Assembly (NCBI GenBank): GCA_902599445.1
Contig: CACKFK010000002.1
Coordinates: 40,285-104,284 of the forward strand
Source of the DNA: an uncultured Alphaproteobacteria bacterium
Lineage (GTDB): Bacteria > Pseudomonadota > Alphaproteobacteria > Rhodobacterales > Rhodobacteraceae
Length of the DNA stretch: 64,000 nucleotides
Direction of reading: 5' to 3'
The position numbers were made by a program, and so were the translations under genes. Below the pieces are notes generated by a model. It did no database searches and was not told the origin of the DNA. It saw nothing but the letters and a program-made list of their open reading frames with translations. Of the stretch, positions 25,961 through 34,898 are shown in pieces; positions within the stretch are counted from its first letter, which is position 1, and each line of letters starts with the position of its first letter.

Positions 25961-27438
25961 TGCTTTGGTTTTATCCTGAAGTTGCTATCTTTTTCTAAGC
26001 GATGGGCTATGTTTAGAACGTTAGCTTCTTCCCAGGCAGGTCCAATTATCTGAAGCCCTAACGGCAAACCCTTTTCTGTTATGCCTGTTGGTATGCTAAC
26101 TGCAGGTAGTCCTGCTAAGTTGGCAGGGACTGTGAAGATATCGTTCAAGTACATTTCCACGGGGCTCTTTTTGTTTTTTGATCCCAATGGGAAAGCGGGA
26201 GATGGTGTGGTAGGTGTAAGAATTGCACTAACACCCTTAGAAAACACTTCCCTAAAGTCTCTTTTTATAAGGCTCCTTACTTTTAAAGCTTTTTGATAAT
26301 ATGCTTCATAGAACCCTGCAGATAATACGTAAGTACCAACCATGATTCTTCTCTTTACTTCATCACCGAAACCTTCTGACCTAGTTCGTTTGTAGAGCTC
26401 ATTTATTCCTTCATCATCTTTCAATGTGGCCCTATAACCATATTTCACCCCGTCGTATCGAGCCAAATTAGATGAAGCCTCTGCAGGAGCTAAAACATAA
26501 TAAGTAGGAAGTGAATATTTTGTGTGAGGAAGAGAAACATCCACAATCTCAGCACCTGAATCGCTTAGTTGATTGATTCCAATTTCCCACAATTTAATTA
26601 TTTCAGCAGGAGTGTCATCAATTCGATATTCTTTGGGGATACCAATTTTTTTACCACGTATGTCTCCATTTAGTGCTGCTTCAAAGTTTGGGACTTCGCA
26701 TCGGACACTAGTACTATCTTTTTTGTCGTGACCAGAAATTATTTCCAGTAAAATGGCGGAATCTCTAACAGTCTTCGTTATAGGGCCTGCCTGATCAAGA
26801 GAAGATGCAAACGCTATGATTCCCCATCTGGAACATCTTCCGTAGGTTGGTTTAATCCCTACCACTCCGTTAAATGCTGCTGGTTGTCTTATCGATCCTC
26901 CTGTATCAGTTCCTAAGGCTGCCAGACATAGGTCTGCAGCTACTGCTGCTGCCGAACCACCTGATGATCCACCTGGCGAAAGAGGCGTAGCTTCGTTGGG
27001 ATCCTGCCATGGATTAATTGCTGGACCGTAAACAGATGTTTCATTTGATGAGCCCATCGCAAATTCGTCCATATTAAGCTTGCCGAGTAAAACAGCGTTT
27101 TCTTTCCACAACCGCTCAGTCACAGTGCTTTCGTAAGGCGGAACGAATCCTTCAAGGATCTTTGATGCTGCCTGTGTTGGTAGAGATTGTGTGCAGAAGA
27201 TGTCCTTTACAGCTAAAGGTATACCACAGAGCTTTCCTCGGTCAGTTGAACTCATTAATCTGTCACAACTTTTGGCCTTTTCCAAAGCTAGTTCTGTTGC
27301 TGTAAAACAAAAAGTATTTAGATTTCGGCTAGATTCAATTCTTTGCAGATAATGCTCCGTTAACTCTAAAGCCGAAACCTCCCCCGTTGAAAGAAGGTCT
27401 CTTGCTTTTGATATTGTTAAACTTGCTAAATCTGACAT
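25945..27438 (-). CDS. gatA: Aspartyl/glutamyl-tRNA amidotransferase subunit A
   Basis: GatA is the amidase that releases ammonia from glutamine for GatB, which converts Glu-tRNA-Gln or Asp-tRNA-Asn to the correct amide. The 497 residues contain the amidase signature: the catalytic lysine in AVKDIFCT, LGKLNMDEFAMGSS, SPGGSSGGSAAAVAA with the cis-serine, and GTDTGGSIRQPA with the nucleophilic serine. It directly follows gatC. The GatB partner is encoded about 33 kb away at 60996-62510. The organism therefore probably lacks a standard GlnRS or AsnRS, or both. Confidence 0.96.
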   Translation of the reverse strand: MSDLASLTISKARDLLSTGEVSALELTEHYLQRIESSRNLNTFCFTATELALEKAKSCDRLMSSTDRGKLCGIPLAVKDIFCTQSLPTQAASKILEGFVPPYESTVTERLWKENAVLLGKLNMDEFAMGSSNETSVYGPAINPWQDPNEATPLSPGGSSGGSAAAVAADLCLAALGTDTGGSIRQPAAFNGVVGIKPTYGRCSRWGIIAFASSLDQAGPITKTVRDSAILLEIISGHDKKDSTSVRCEVPNFEAALNGDIRGKKIGIPKEYRIDDTPAEIIKLWEIGINQLSDSGAEIVDVSLPHTKYSLPTYYVLAPAEASSNLARYDGVKYGYRATLKDDEGINELYKRTRSEGFGDEVKRRIMVGTYVLSAGFYEAYYQKALKVRSLIKRDFREVFSKGVSAILTPTTPSPAFPLGSKNKKSPVEMYLNDIFTVPANLAGLPAVSIPTGITEKGLPLGLQIIGPAWEEANVLNIAHRLEKDSNFRIKPKQWWTS

Positions 27439-27729
27439 TCACTCAATAACTTTCTTCACAGTAAAGAAACCCTCTTTGGTTTCTGGCGCATTTTTCAGAA
27501 TTAACTCTATGCAATTCCCTTCATTTACGATATCTTTCGGCCTATTCTCATGACCGTTGCCAATTTCAGAATCCATCTCTTGGACACTAGAAGTATCTAC
27601 CCCATCCAATTGATTCATGAGATCTACAATTTCACCTAGCTGTTCAGAAAACATATCTACATCAGTGATTGAAAGGTCTATTCGTGCAAGGTCACCAATT
27701 CGCCTCACAATTTTACTATTAATAGGCAT
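27439..27729 (-). CDS. gatC: Aspartyl/glutamyl-tRNA amidotransferase subunit C
   Basis: A 96-residue subunit that wraps around and stabilises GatA-GatB. The family pattern VRRIGDLARIDLS, then the short helical region FSEQLGEIVDLMNQLDGVDT and a C-terminal tail ending GFFTVKKVIE, is complete. The stop codon is immediately followed by the gatA start codon, so the two are translationally coupled. The 162-base spacer upstream, to tadA, has no recognisable feature. Confidence 0.92.
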   Translation of the reverse strand: MPINSKIVRRIGDLARIDLSITDVDMFSEQLGEIVDLMNQLDGVDTSSVQEMDSEIGNGHENRPKDIVNEGNCIELILKNAPETKEGFFTVKKVIE

Positions 27730-27891
27730 CTTATCATTTCCTGATTAGCAGTTTTTCTACAAGAGCTTTATCCTTGTATTTTCTATCTTGCAAGTATTTA
27801 AATGCCCTTTAGACAAGCATATATGTTTAAATCCAATTTTGGACAAGAAGGTCTAGAAGTTGTCTGTCGATTCAGCTGGTATATTATATTT

Positions 27892-28344
27892 TCATCTTCT
27901 CTCTTTAAAAAATTTTTTTATAAGTTTTATAGATTCATCTTCGCCTATACTTGGGTAAATCTCTAGTGCTAAGCTTTTCTGGGCCTTATCATTTGTTATG
28001 CCATACACACCTGAAGCAGGTATCGAAGTATCTGGTGCTCCATAGTAAAGTCTTTTTATTCTAGCACTGATTATTGCTTCCAAACACATTTTGCAAGGTT
28101 GCAACGTCACATAGATATCATGTCCTACCAATCTTTCTGATTTTTGTCTTTGACATGCTTTTCGAATAGTTAATATTTCGGCGTGGGCAGTTGGATCCTT
28201 CATTTCCTGAGTTCTATTCCCATCCTTTGCTATGATTTTACCGTTTTTGTTGACAATGACCGCGCCTACTGGTACCTCCTCCCGCCTAGCGGCATTCTTA
28301 GCCTCTGAAAGTGCTATTTCCATAAATGATTTGAATTTTTTCAT
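27892..28344 (-). CDS. tadA: tRNA(adenine34) deaminase
   Basis: This zinc enzyme converts wobble adenosine 34 to inosine in tRNA-Arg(ACG). The cytidine-deaminase fold motifs are HAE (His54, with catalytic Glu56) and PCKMC (Cys84 and Cys87), counted from the ATG at 28344, giving 150 residues. An in-frame TTG at 28362 would add six residues with no match to the family, so the ATG is preferred, though its ribosome-binding site is weak. It is divergent from the rluB-like gene, with 43 bases between starts. Cytosine deaminases share the motifs, but length and surroundings fit TadA. Confidence 0.92.
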   Translation of the reverse strand: MKKFKSFMEIALSEAKNAARREEVPVGAVIVNKNGKIIAKDGNRTQEMKDPTAHAEILTIRKACQRQKSERLVGHDIYVTLQPCKMCLEAIISARIKRLYYGAPDTSIPASGVYGITNDKAQKSLALEIYPSIGEDESIKLIKKFFKERR

Positions 28345-28387
28345 AGGTAATAATATTAACAAATTTTAACAAAGTCTTACTTTTGAA
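28345..28387. promoter_or_regulatory. Divergent spacer between tadA and the rluB-like gene
   Basis: Only 43 bases separate the two start codons, so the opposed promoters must overlap each other or the coding ends. The sequence is almost pure A/T (many AAATTTT-like runs). No clear -35/-10 pair or dyad is visible. Confidence 0.2.
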
Positions 28388-29125
28388 ATGTCTTCGACAG
28401 AATACCATAACCAAAGACTGTCAAAGTTTCTAGCGTATGCAGGAATAGCGTCAAGGCGGAACTCTGAAAAGTTAATAATAAAGGGTCGGATATCTGTTAA
28501 CGGAGTAACCGTGATAGATCCCGCAACCAAAGTATCAAAAAAGGATGCGATTTGCCTTGATGGTAACCTCATAAAACATCAGACCGATGAAGCACGGATT
28601 TGGCTTTATCACAAACCGGTAGGAGAAATTTGTTCAAATTATGATCCTTTCGGGAAGAGAACAGTCTTTGATTCATTTCCTGCAGGTTTAGGCAAAGTGT
28701 GTTTAGTTGGTAGGCTGGATTATAATTCAGAGGGTCTATTACTTTTAACAAATAAAGGTTTTGTCAAAAGGTACCTAGAATTACCTAGAAATAGGATTAC
28801 ACGAACTTACAGAGTTAAAGTGTTGGGACCGAATTTGAACAACAGCACTTTAAAACCCATGAGAGACGGAGTGACCATATCAGGAATAAGTTATGGACCT
28901 ATGATAGTGAGAATAATTTCAAAAATAGAAAAAACTAGTTGGCTTGAAATTAGTCTTACCGAGGGGAAAAATCGTGAGATCAGGATAGTTTTAGGGAAAA
29001 TTGGTTTAAAGGTTGTCAAGTTAATTAGAATAAAATATGGAAATTTTTTTCTAGGAAAAATGAGATCTGGTCAGGTAAAAGAAGTTGTCATACCTATTGA
29101 ACTTACACAAAGTATGGAAAATTAA
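28388..29125 (+). CDS. rluB: 23S rRNA pseudouridine synthase, RluB-like (RsuA family)
   Basis: A 245-residue enzyme that isomerises a uridine in the ribosomal RNA. An N-terminal S4 RNA-binding domain (RLSKFLAYAGIASRR to about residue 60) leads into the catalytic domain. The GRLD motif at 108-111 holds the catalytic aspartate, followed by SEGLLLLTN. The C-terminal block EGKNREIR (near 197-204) and LIRIKYG are typical. RsuA, RluB, RluE and RluF share these motifs; RluB is the best guess for this class. The -35 box of the rnpB promoter begins at the base after its stop codon. Confidence 0.87.
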   Translation: MSSTEYHNQRLSKFLAYAGIASRRNSEKLIIKGRISVNGVTVIDPATKVSKKDAICLDGNLIKHQTDEARIWLYHKPVGEICSNYDPFGKRTVFDSFPAGLGKVCLVGRLDYNSEGLLLLTNKGFVKRYLELPRNRITRTYRVKVLGPNLNNSTLKPMRDGVTISGISYGPMIVRIISKIEKTSWLEISLTEGKNREIRIVLGKIGLKVVKLIRIKYGNFFLGKMRSGQVKEVVIPIELTQSMEN

Positions 29126-29155
29126 TTGACTGGGAAGCCTAAACATTTGTATAGT
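29126..29155 (+). promoter_or_regulatory. rnpB promoter
   Basis: A strong sigma-70-like promoter: TTGACT at 29126-29131, an 18-base spacer, and TATAGT at 29150-29155. The expected start at about 29161 agrees with the 5' end of RNase P RNA inferred independently from its terminal helix. The -35 box begins immediately after the stop codon of the preceding gene. Confidence 0.8.
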
Positions 29156-29159
29156 TTGG

Positions 29160-29514
29160 TGTGGAAAGCTGAATGATCGCATTGTAGAATGAGGAAAGTC
29201 CGGACTCCAAGGAGAAGTGGTGCCGGGTAACTCCCGGCCAGGGTAACCTGAGGGAAAGCGCAACAGAAAAGATACCGCTCGTACTTGAGTAAGGGTGAAA
29301 TGGTAAGGTAAGAGCTTACCGCTTTCTTGGTAACAAGGAAGGCATTGCAAGCCCCGCCAGGAGAAAGACCAAATAGGAACCGTTTGGGCTAAGATGTCCA
29401 ATATCTCCTAAATTACGGTTCGGGTAGGTCGTTTGATCCAATTGGAAACAGTTGGACTAGATGAATGATCATTAAGCTAAAAGCTTACAGAATCCGGCTT
29501 ACAAGCTTTCCACA
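29160..29514 (+). ncRNA. rnpB: RNase P RNA (class A)
   Basis: This is the catalytic RNA that trims the 5' leader from tRNA precursors. Universally conserved pieces appear in order: GAGGAAAGTCCGGACTCC (29191-29208, P4 5' strand), an ACAGAA segment, AGTAAGGGTGAAA with a GTAAGAGC...ACCGC element, GGGTAGGTCG, and ACAGAATCCGGCTTA (29487-29501, P4 3' strand). The ends are set by helix P1: the 11 bases at 29160-29170 pair perfectly with 29504-29514. The length of about 355 bases is normal. A well-spaced promoter lies directly upstream. No clear terminator follows; 29515-29838 is otherwise a leader region for mraZ. Confidence 0.95.
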
Positions 29515-29712
29515 ACTTTTAAAAGGGGCTTATGCTAGACTTGAATGTCAAGACAACTATGCATAGTGATTTACTGTCTTTTTCATACTACATGTTGAAA
29601 ATAAAAAAAAATACACAATTTGTTATAAAAAACCATTGATTTCCATCATTTCCCATGATACACCATTAGTTATCGAGGAAAAGATTTCATACAGGCATCT
29701 CCCTCCCAATAG

Positions 29713-29749
29713 CATAGTTTTGTAAAAAAAAATAAACAAACAAACTATG
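29713..29749. repeat. Inverted repeat with A-rich loop upstream of mraZ
   Basis: CATAGTTT (29713-29720) and AAACTATG (29742-29749) form perfect eight-base arms around a 21-base loop made almost only of A with some C and T. It lies about 90 bases before mraZ in the 324-base spacer after rnpB. It could be a protein-binding dyad or a weak hairpin. There is no T-run to make it a terminator. Confidence 0.3.
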
Positions 29750-29760
29750 TTAGAAAATTG

Positions 29761-29794
29761 GCAACGGTTATTGTTATCTAGCAGTAACCGTTGC
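29761..29794 (+). promoter_or_regulatory. Hairpin in the mraZ leader
   Basis: GCAACGGTTA (29761-29770) and TAACCGTTGC (29785-29794) are perfect 10-base arms around a 14-base loop, 44 bases before the mraZ start codon. Only three T residues follow directly, so termination would be weak. It could be an attenuator, a processing site or an operator at the head of the dcw cluster. No convincing run of MraZ boxes was found next to it. Confidence 0.45.
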
Positions 29795-29838
29795 TTTAAC
29801 TTAAGGGCACCTTCAAAGTTAAGCTAGTAAGGTAAAGG

Positions 29839-30348
29839 ATGAGACGTTTTAGAGGTGAGGCTGAAAATAAAGTTGATGCAAAAGGGCGAGTTTCCATTCC
29901 TGCACCCTTTAGGAGGGTCCTAGAGGAGGGTGATCCTGATTGGACTGCTGGCTTAAATCCGAATTTTGTAATTGTTTATGGTAGAAGAAATAGCAAGTGC
30001 CTGGAGGGGTACTCATTAAGCTCTATGAATGATGTAGATGATCTGGTCTCCAGGCTTCCCAGATACTCCAAGGAACGAGAAATTTTAGAAAGGCTTTTGA
30101 ATTCTCAATCAATCTATGTCCAAGTGGATGAGAATGGTAGAATAGTGATACCTCCCAGAATCAGAGAAAGAGCCCAAATCACTTCTAAAGCTATGTTTGT
30201 TGGCATGGGAGACAAATTTCAAATTTGGGAACCCGATAGTTATAGGCATGACATGGTGGCCATTGACCAAAGACTTTCAGAAAATAACTTCGAAGATGAA
30301 ATCTATTCTCTACTGGACTATAACGAAAGCAATTCTGAAAAGATATGA
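29839..30348 (+). CDS. mraZ: Transcriptional regulator MraZ
   Basis: A 169-residue ring-forming DNA-binding protein with two SpoVT-AbrB-like repeats. The first is NKVDAKGRVSIPAPFR (about residues 10-25); the second is VQVDENGRIVIPPRIRE (about 94-110). MraZ generally represses its own dcw promoter. The ATG at 29839 has AAGG six bases upstream. Its last codons overlap the rsmH start (ATGA type), showing coupling. It is the first gene of the division and cell-wall cluster. Confidence 0.95.
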   Translation: MRRFRGEAENKVDAKGRVSIPAPFRRVLEEGDPDWTAGLNPNFVIVYGRRNSKCLEGYSLSSMNDVDDLVSRLPRYSKEREILERLLNSQSIYVQVDENGRIVIPPRIRERAQITSKAMFVGMGDKFQIWEPDSYRHDMVAIDQRLSENNFEDEIYSLLDYNESNSEKI

Positions 30349-31361
30349 AGGAACTTGATTCAGTTTCTGATCACGTGCCAGTTTTACTTTCCAATTTCTC
30401 TTCGTTACTACCCAGCAAGTTGGGAATTTGGGTTGATGGGACATTTGGTTTTGGTGGATACAGTAGGTGGTTATTGGAGTCTGGGGCTACAAAGGTCATA
30501 GCAATTGATATAGACCCTGATACATTATCGACTGCTTTTGAGCTTGAAAAATCTTGGCCTGGCAAGTTTAAGATCCTGGCAGGGAATTTTTGTGATATGC
30601 ACGGACTAGTTTCAAGTTTAGGTTTCAAGACTGTCTCTGGGGTTGTTTTAGATGTGGGCATTTCCTCCATGCATATTGACTGTCCAATTAGAGGATTTTC
30701 TATAAAGAATGATGGACCGTTAGATATGCGGATGTCTAAAAAGGGTCCAAGTGCAAAGGTTTTCATTAATGAGGCTACTGAAGAACTCATTTCGGAGGTT
30801 TTGCTTAAGTATGGTGAGGAGCGACATGCTAAAGCCATAGCAAAACGTATAGTGGAGAATAGGCAAAAGCAGCCGATAAATAGCACACATCAATTAATAG
30901 GCATCATAGAAAAAGTTCTAGGTAACAAATTGAAGCAGCGAATACATCCTGCAACAAGAAGTTTCCAAGCTATAAGGGTAGCTATAAATAAAGAGCTAGA
31001 AAATCTGATAGGCGGCCTAGCTTCTGCATACAAATTGTTAGATATAGGAGGTGTTTTAGCTGTAATTACATTTCACTCTTTGGAAGATCGAATAGTAAAG
31101 AGGTTCTTTAACCTACGTACAGAAAATTATAATTCTATCGATGAAATCAAGCGCGTAGGAGGAAATAGTGAACCGCTATTTACTAAACTCAACAAGAGGC
31201 CAGTAACTCCAACTCCTCAAGAAATATTTAATAATCCAAGGGCACGTTCTGCTAAGCTACGTATGGTTAAGAAGATTTCACAAAATTATGTTACTATTGA
31301 TGCTGGCTTATTAGGGCTGCCAAAGGTATCACCTAGTCTGAAAGAGTTTCAATGCGGTTGA
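30345..31361 (+). CDS. rsmH: 16S rRNA (cytosine1402-N4)-methyltransferase
   Basis: This SAM-dependent enzyme methylates C1402 in the decoding centre of 16S rRNA. The 338 residues open with HVPVLLSNF, followed by the SAM-binding WVDGTFGFGGYSR and IAIDIDPDT. The conserved DMRM segment (GPLDMRMSKKGPS), FQAIRVAINKEL and ITFHSLEDRIVKRFF are all intact. It overlaps mraZ by four bases and ftsL by ten. Its position as second gene of the cluster is standard. Confidence 0.97.
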   Translation: MKELDSVSDHVPVLLSNFSSLLPSKLGIWVDGTFGFGGYSRWLLESGATKVIAIDIDPDTLSTAFELEKSWPGKFKILAGNFCDMHGLVSSLGFKTVSGVVLDVGISSMHIDCPIRGFSIKNDGPLDMRMSKKGPSAKVFINEATEELISEVLLKYGEERHAKAIAKRIVENRQKQPINSTHQLIGIIEKVLGNKLKQRIHPATRSFQAIRVAINKELENLIGGLASAYKLLDIGGVLAVITFHSLEDRIVKRFFNLRTENYNSIDEIKRVGGNSEPLFTKLNKRPVTPTPQEIFNNPRARSAKLRMVKKISQNYVTIDAGLLGLPKVSPSLKEFQCG

Positions 31362-31660
31362 TTATCCAATCATCCCTTTTTATCTTATGTGTACTTAGTG
31401 CAGTCTGGGCATACCAAGTAAACTATGATGCAAGGTCTATAGAAAGAGAAATAAGGGAACTAAATTCCCAAGTTAATTCTGTTTTAATTCGTATTGATTT
31501 GCTGGAAGCCGAGTGGGCTTTTCTTAATAGGCCAAAAAGGTTAGCAAAATTGGTCGACAAAAATTTTTCTACTTTAAGTCTTGTGCCAATAACTAAAGAA
31601 CATTTTAAAGATCCCAGTGAATTATATTCAACTACTGAAAAGCAAAAAGATGGAGAATGA
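31352..31660 (+). CDS. ftsL: Cell division protein FtsL
   Basis: A 102-residue bitopic protein of the divisome core. A single N-terminal membrane helix (about residues 3-21) is followed by a periplasmic leucine-zipper-like coiled coil (SIEREIRELNSQVNSVLIRI), then LEAEWAFLNRPKRLAKL, the most conserved part of the family. It bridges FtsQ/B to FtsWI and helps activate septal synthesis. Sequence conservation is low, so size, topology and position between rsmH and ftsI carry the call. It overlaps ftsI by 11 bases. Confidence 0.88.
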   Translation: MRLIIQSSLFILCVLSAVWAYQVNYDARSIEREIRELNSQVNSVLIRIDLLEAEWAFLNRPKRLAKLVDKNFSTLSLVPITKEHFKDPSELYSTTEKQKDGE

Positions 31661-33341
31661 GTTCAGGCCAATAATCTCACCTAACCCTAGAAATGAGCAT
31701 CATAATTTTAGCATGGGCGATTTTCGATTTAGATTATTTTCTGTATTAACAGCTTTCATTATAGCATTCTGTATGATCGGGGGCCAAATGATATTCATGG
31801 CAATTGATCCAAAAGGTGACAAGATTCGGTCTGAAATCATATCTGACAGCATTGGTAGCCGAAAGGAGATAGTTGATCGCCAAGGTAAGTTATTAGCAAC
31901 TAATGTAAGAGTTAACTCTTTATACGCCCATCCGCATGAAATAATAGATAAAGATAAGGTCATAAAGGGCTTGGCAAACATATTTTCTAATGAGAATCCA
32001 CAGTCATTCCAAAAGAAATTGATGACAAAGAAGCCATTTGTATGGCTCAAAAAAACTATTTCCCCAGGGCAACAGCAAAGTATAAAGGATATTGGGCAAC
32101 CTGGATTATATTTTGGTCCTAGGGAAATGAGAATTTACCCGAACGGCGAAATAGCATCTCATACTATAGGGGGTGCTAGATTTGGTCATGAGAGAGTAGA
32201 CGGAGCAGAGATTATTGGTACTGCAGGAATAGAATTATATTTTGATAAATTTTTGAGAGAGCCGAGCAATAAAAGTGAGAGACTAGAACTATCTGTAGAT
32301 ATAACTATTCAAGCTTTGATAGAACAAATTCTCCAGGATGGCATTGGACTCATGGGAGCTAAAGGTGGTTCAGTAGTCCTAATGGATTCAAAAAGCGGAG
32401 AAATACTTTCTTTGGCATCCTTTCCAAATTTCGATCCCAACTTACGGCCGAAACAGCTATTCAGGAATGATCCTGCTAATAGCCCTATTTTTAATCGGGC
32501 TGTTCAAGGAATATATGAATTAGGATCAGTCTTTAAAATATTTACAGTAGCTTTGGGGTTAGAGGAGAATTTAATTGAGATAGATACGCAGATAAATACG
32601 CAAGGTCCTCTAAAGATCGGTGGAAGAAGGATATCAGACCACAAATACTTTGGACCAAGTTTGACCGTGGAAGAAGTCATAGTAAAGTCTTCAAATATTG
32701 GGACAGTTCGGATAGCTAACAAAATTGGTCCCACACGTCTCAGACAATTTTATAAAAGACTGGGGCTCCTAGACAAGACTAGTCTTGAATTGCCAGAAAC
32801 AAAGCTAACAGTTCCTCAATCACCCAAAAAATGGAAAAATTTAGAAACAGCTACAGCATCATATGGTCACGGAATAGCTGTATCTCCAGTCCATTTGGCC
32901 ACAGCTTATGCCAGTCTGGTTAATGGGGGTTATAAAGTCAACCCAACTTTAATCAAAAGAGATGTCAAAGTTAGAGAGAGACATCAGGTAATTTCTAAAG
33001 GGACGTCAAATTTAGTAAGGTTTCTGTTAGGCCAGGTTGTTAGCAAAGGGACTGCCAAGGAAAGCAATTTTGGGGGTTATGATGTGGGAGGTAAGACCGG
33101 TACAGCAGAAAAACCAGATCCGATTAGAGGAGGCTATTTTGAAGAGAAGGTTATTTCAACATTTGCCTCTGTATTTCCGGTTGCAACGGGGGACTATGTT
33201 CTTGTAGTTACGTTAGATGAACCGGAGAATAATCTGGGTTCTGAGAGCTTTAGATATGCCAGCAAAACTGCAGTTCCTATATCAGCAAAAATAATTAGCA
33301 GGGTGGCACCTTTATTAGCTATAGGAAAAGAAGGAAAATGA
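31650..33341 (+). CDS. ftsI: Peptidoglycan transpeptidase FtsI (PBP3)
   Basis: The septal class B penicillin-binding protein cross-links new peptidoglycan at division. From the ATG at 31650 it has 563 residues: a short cytosolic tail, one membrane helix (about 29-50), a pedestal domain and the transpeptidase domain. The active-site motifs are SVFK (Ser293-Lys296), SSN (347-349) and KTGT (482-485). Further upstream in-frame starts lie within ftsL and have no support. The ATG is preceded by an A-rich stretch, and overlap with ftsL suggests coupling. It works with FtsW, encoded later in the cluster. Confidence 0.96.
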   Translation: MENEFRPIISPNPRNEHHNFSMGDFRFRLFSVLTAFIIAFCMIGGQMIFMAIDPKGDKIRSEIISDSIGSRKEIVDRQGKLLATNVRVNSLYAHPHEIIDKDKVIKGLANIFSNENPQSFQKKLMTKKPFVWLKKTISPGQQQSIKDIGQPGLYFGPREMRIYPNGEIASHTIGGARFGHERVDGAEIIGTAGIELYFDKFLREPSNKSERLELSVDITIQALIEQILQDGIGLMGAKGGSVVLMDSKSGEILSLASFPNFDPNLRPKQLFRNDPANSPIFNRAVQGIYELGSVFKIFTVALGLEENLIEIDTQINTQGPLKIGGRRISDHKYFGPSLTVEEVIVKSSNIGTVRIANKIGPTRLRQFYKRLGLLDKTSLELPETKLTVPQSPKKWKNLETATASYGHGIAVSPVHLATAYASLVNGGYKVNPTLIKRDVKVRERHQVISKGTSNLVRFLLGQVVSKGTAKESNFGGYDVGGKTGTAEKPDPIRGGYFEEKVISTFASVFPVATGDYVLVVTLDEPENNLGSESFRYASKTAVPISAKIISRVAPLLAIGKEGK

Positions 33342-33386
33342 TAGATTTAGCAAATTTTGGATGGCTGGAGTCAAGGAAATAAGCTT

Positions 33387-34898
33387 ATGGTTTCTAACCT
33401 CGATCCAATTTCTCCCATCAAGTTATCAGAGTTAAATATTCCTGAAAAAGTGTTAAAGAACTTTAATATAAGTGCGGATTTAATTTTAATGGGTATTTCA
33501 GAGAAATCCGACTTAATTCAAAAGGATTTTATTTTTTTTGCTCTCCCAGGAACTAAAACCCATGGAGCAAATTTTGCTGTCCAAGCTGTTTCACGAGGGG
33601 CTACGCTTGTGGTTAGCGATAGACAAGGACAGGGAATAATAAAAAAAATGGGTTTGCATATACCAATCTATGTTTCGGAAAAACCAAGGGAGATGCTGGC
33701 CAGTTTTGCAGCGTCTTTTTTTAAGAATAAACCGCCCTGTATGATCGGGGTGACAGGTACAAATGGGAAGACTTCTGTCACTCATTATATTAGGCAGATA
33801 TGGGAATTTCTAGGTAAGACCGCAGCTAGTATAGGAACTACAGGGGTGGATGGGATGATCGATCTTCCATTAGAGCATACTACCCCAGATACGGTTAAGA
33901 TTCATCGGTTACTTAACCAAATGGCAAACCAGGGTATTAATCACGTTGCAATTGAAGCTTCTTCACACGGGCTATTACAGAGAAGATTGCACGGTATCAA
34001 GTTCCTAGTAGGGTCTTTTACCAACTTGACTAGAGACCACTTTGACTATCACAAGAATATTGAATCATATTTCAAGGCTAAGTGTATTTTGTTTGAACGA
34101 CTAATACATGAAAACGGTGGTGCAGTTGTTTGTGTTGATGATGACTACGGATGTAGGATCCTAGACATAGCAAAATCAAATTCTTATAAAATAGTGACGG
34201 TAGGTAAGAATAAATGTGCCGATATTAGGATTTTGTCACAAGCTTTTAATGATGAAGGTCAGAAACTAAAATTTTCTTGGAAAGATGAAGAGTATATTAT
34301 CTCACTACCACTGTTTGGGGATTTTCAGGCTCAAAATGTACTGGTGACACTTGGCATACTTGAGATGTGTGGTGAAAACTGTAAAGAAGTCATAAACCTT
34401 CTAGAAAGACTAAAACCTGTCCCGGGTCGGATGGAGGAAGTTGCAATCAAGAAAAATGGGGCACGGATTTTTGTTGATTATGCGCATACACCTGATGCTT
34501 TAGAAGCAGCTTTGAGATCCATTAGATCTCATTTTTTAGGGAAGATCCATCTAGTATTTGGAGCTGGTGGTGATAGAGATAGAGGAAAGAGGGCACTTAT
34601 GGGAAAGGTGTCTTCAAATTATTCCGACAATGTGATAATTACTGATGATAATCCCAGGACGGAAAATCCAGCAACAATCAGATCAGAAATAAAGAAATTT
34701 TGCCCAAAAGCTATTGAAATCGGTGATCGTGCAGAAGCAATTTTGACTGGGATAGATAGGCTTAAGACTGGAGATGCCCTGATAATAGCCGGCAAAGGTC
34801 ATGAAAAAACTCAAACTTTTGCCAGTTCTACTTTTCCATTTAATGATGCAGAGCAAGCAAGTTTATCGGTACAAGCTCTTGATATGAATCCTTCATGA
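33387..34898 (+). CDS. murE: UDP-MurNAc-tripeptide synthetase (meso-diaminopimelate-adding)
   Basis: This cytosolic Mur ligase adds the third amino acid of the stem peptide. The ATP loop GTNGKT lies at 124-129. Further family blocks are GTTGVDG, TTPDT, IEASSHGL and TNLTRDHFDYH. The DNPR motif (TDDNPRTENP, about residues 413-422), which selects meso-diaminopimelate over lysine, is present, as expected in Gram-negative bacteria. I start at ATG 33387 because AAGGA lies nine bases upstream; a TTG 30 bases earlier is unsupported. The 503 residues match the family. Confidence 0.95.
   Translation: MVSNLDPISPIKLSELNIPEKVLKNFNISADLILMGISEKSDLIQKDFIFFALPGTKTHGANFAVQAVSRGATLVVSDRQGQGIIKKMGLHIPIYVSEKPREMLASFAASFFKNKPPCMIGVTGTNGKTSVTHYIRQIWEFLGKTAASIGTTGVDGMIDLPLEHTTPDTVKIHRLLNQMANQGINHVAIEASSHGLLQRRLHGIKFLVGSFTNLTRDHFDYHKNIESYFKAKCILFERLIHENGGAVVCVDDDYGCRILDIAKSNSYKIVTVGKNKCADIRILSQAFNDEGQKLKFSWKDEEYIISLPLFGDFQAQNVLVTLGILEMCGENCKEVINLLERLKPVPGRMEEVAIKKNGARIFVDYAHTPDALEAALRSIRSHFLGKIHLVFGAGGDRDRGKRALMGKVSSNYSDNVIITDDNPRTENPATIRSEIKKFCPKAIEIGDRAEAILTGIDRLKTGDALIIAGKGHEKTQTFASSTFPFNDAEQASLSVQALDMNPS

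Noticed and set aside
29051..29401. Minus-strand open frame of 116 codons over rnpB
   Set aside because: It overlaps the highly constrained RNase P RNA and has no recognisable protein features.
29641..29710. CCCA/CTCCC motifs before mraZ as MraZ boxes
   Set aside because: The reverse-strand TGGG-like motifs lack the regular ten-base spacing reported for MraZ operators.
30371..30886. Minus-strand open frame of 171 codons inside rsmH
   Set aside because: A shadow of the intact rsmH frame with no family motifs and no plausible start context.
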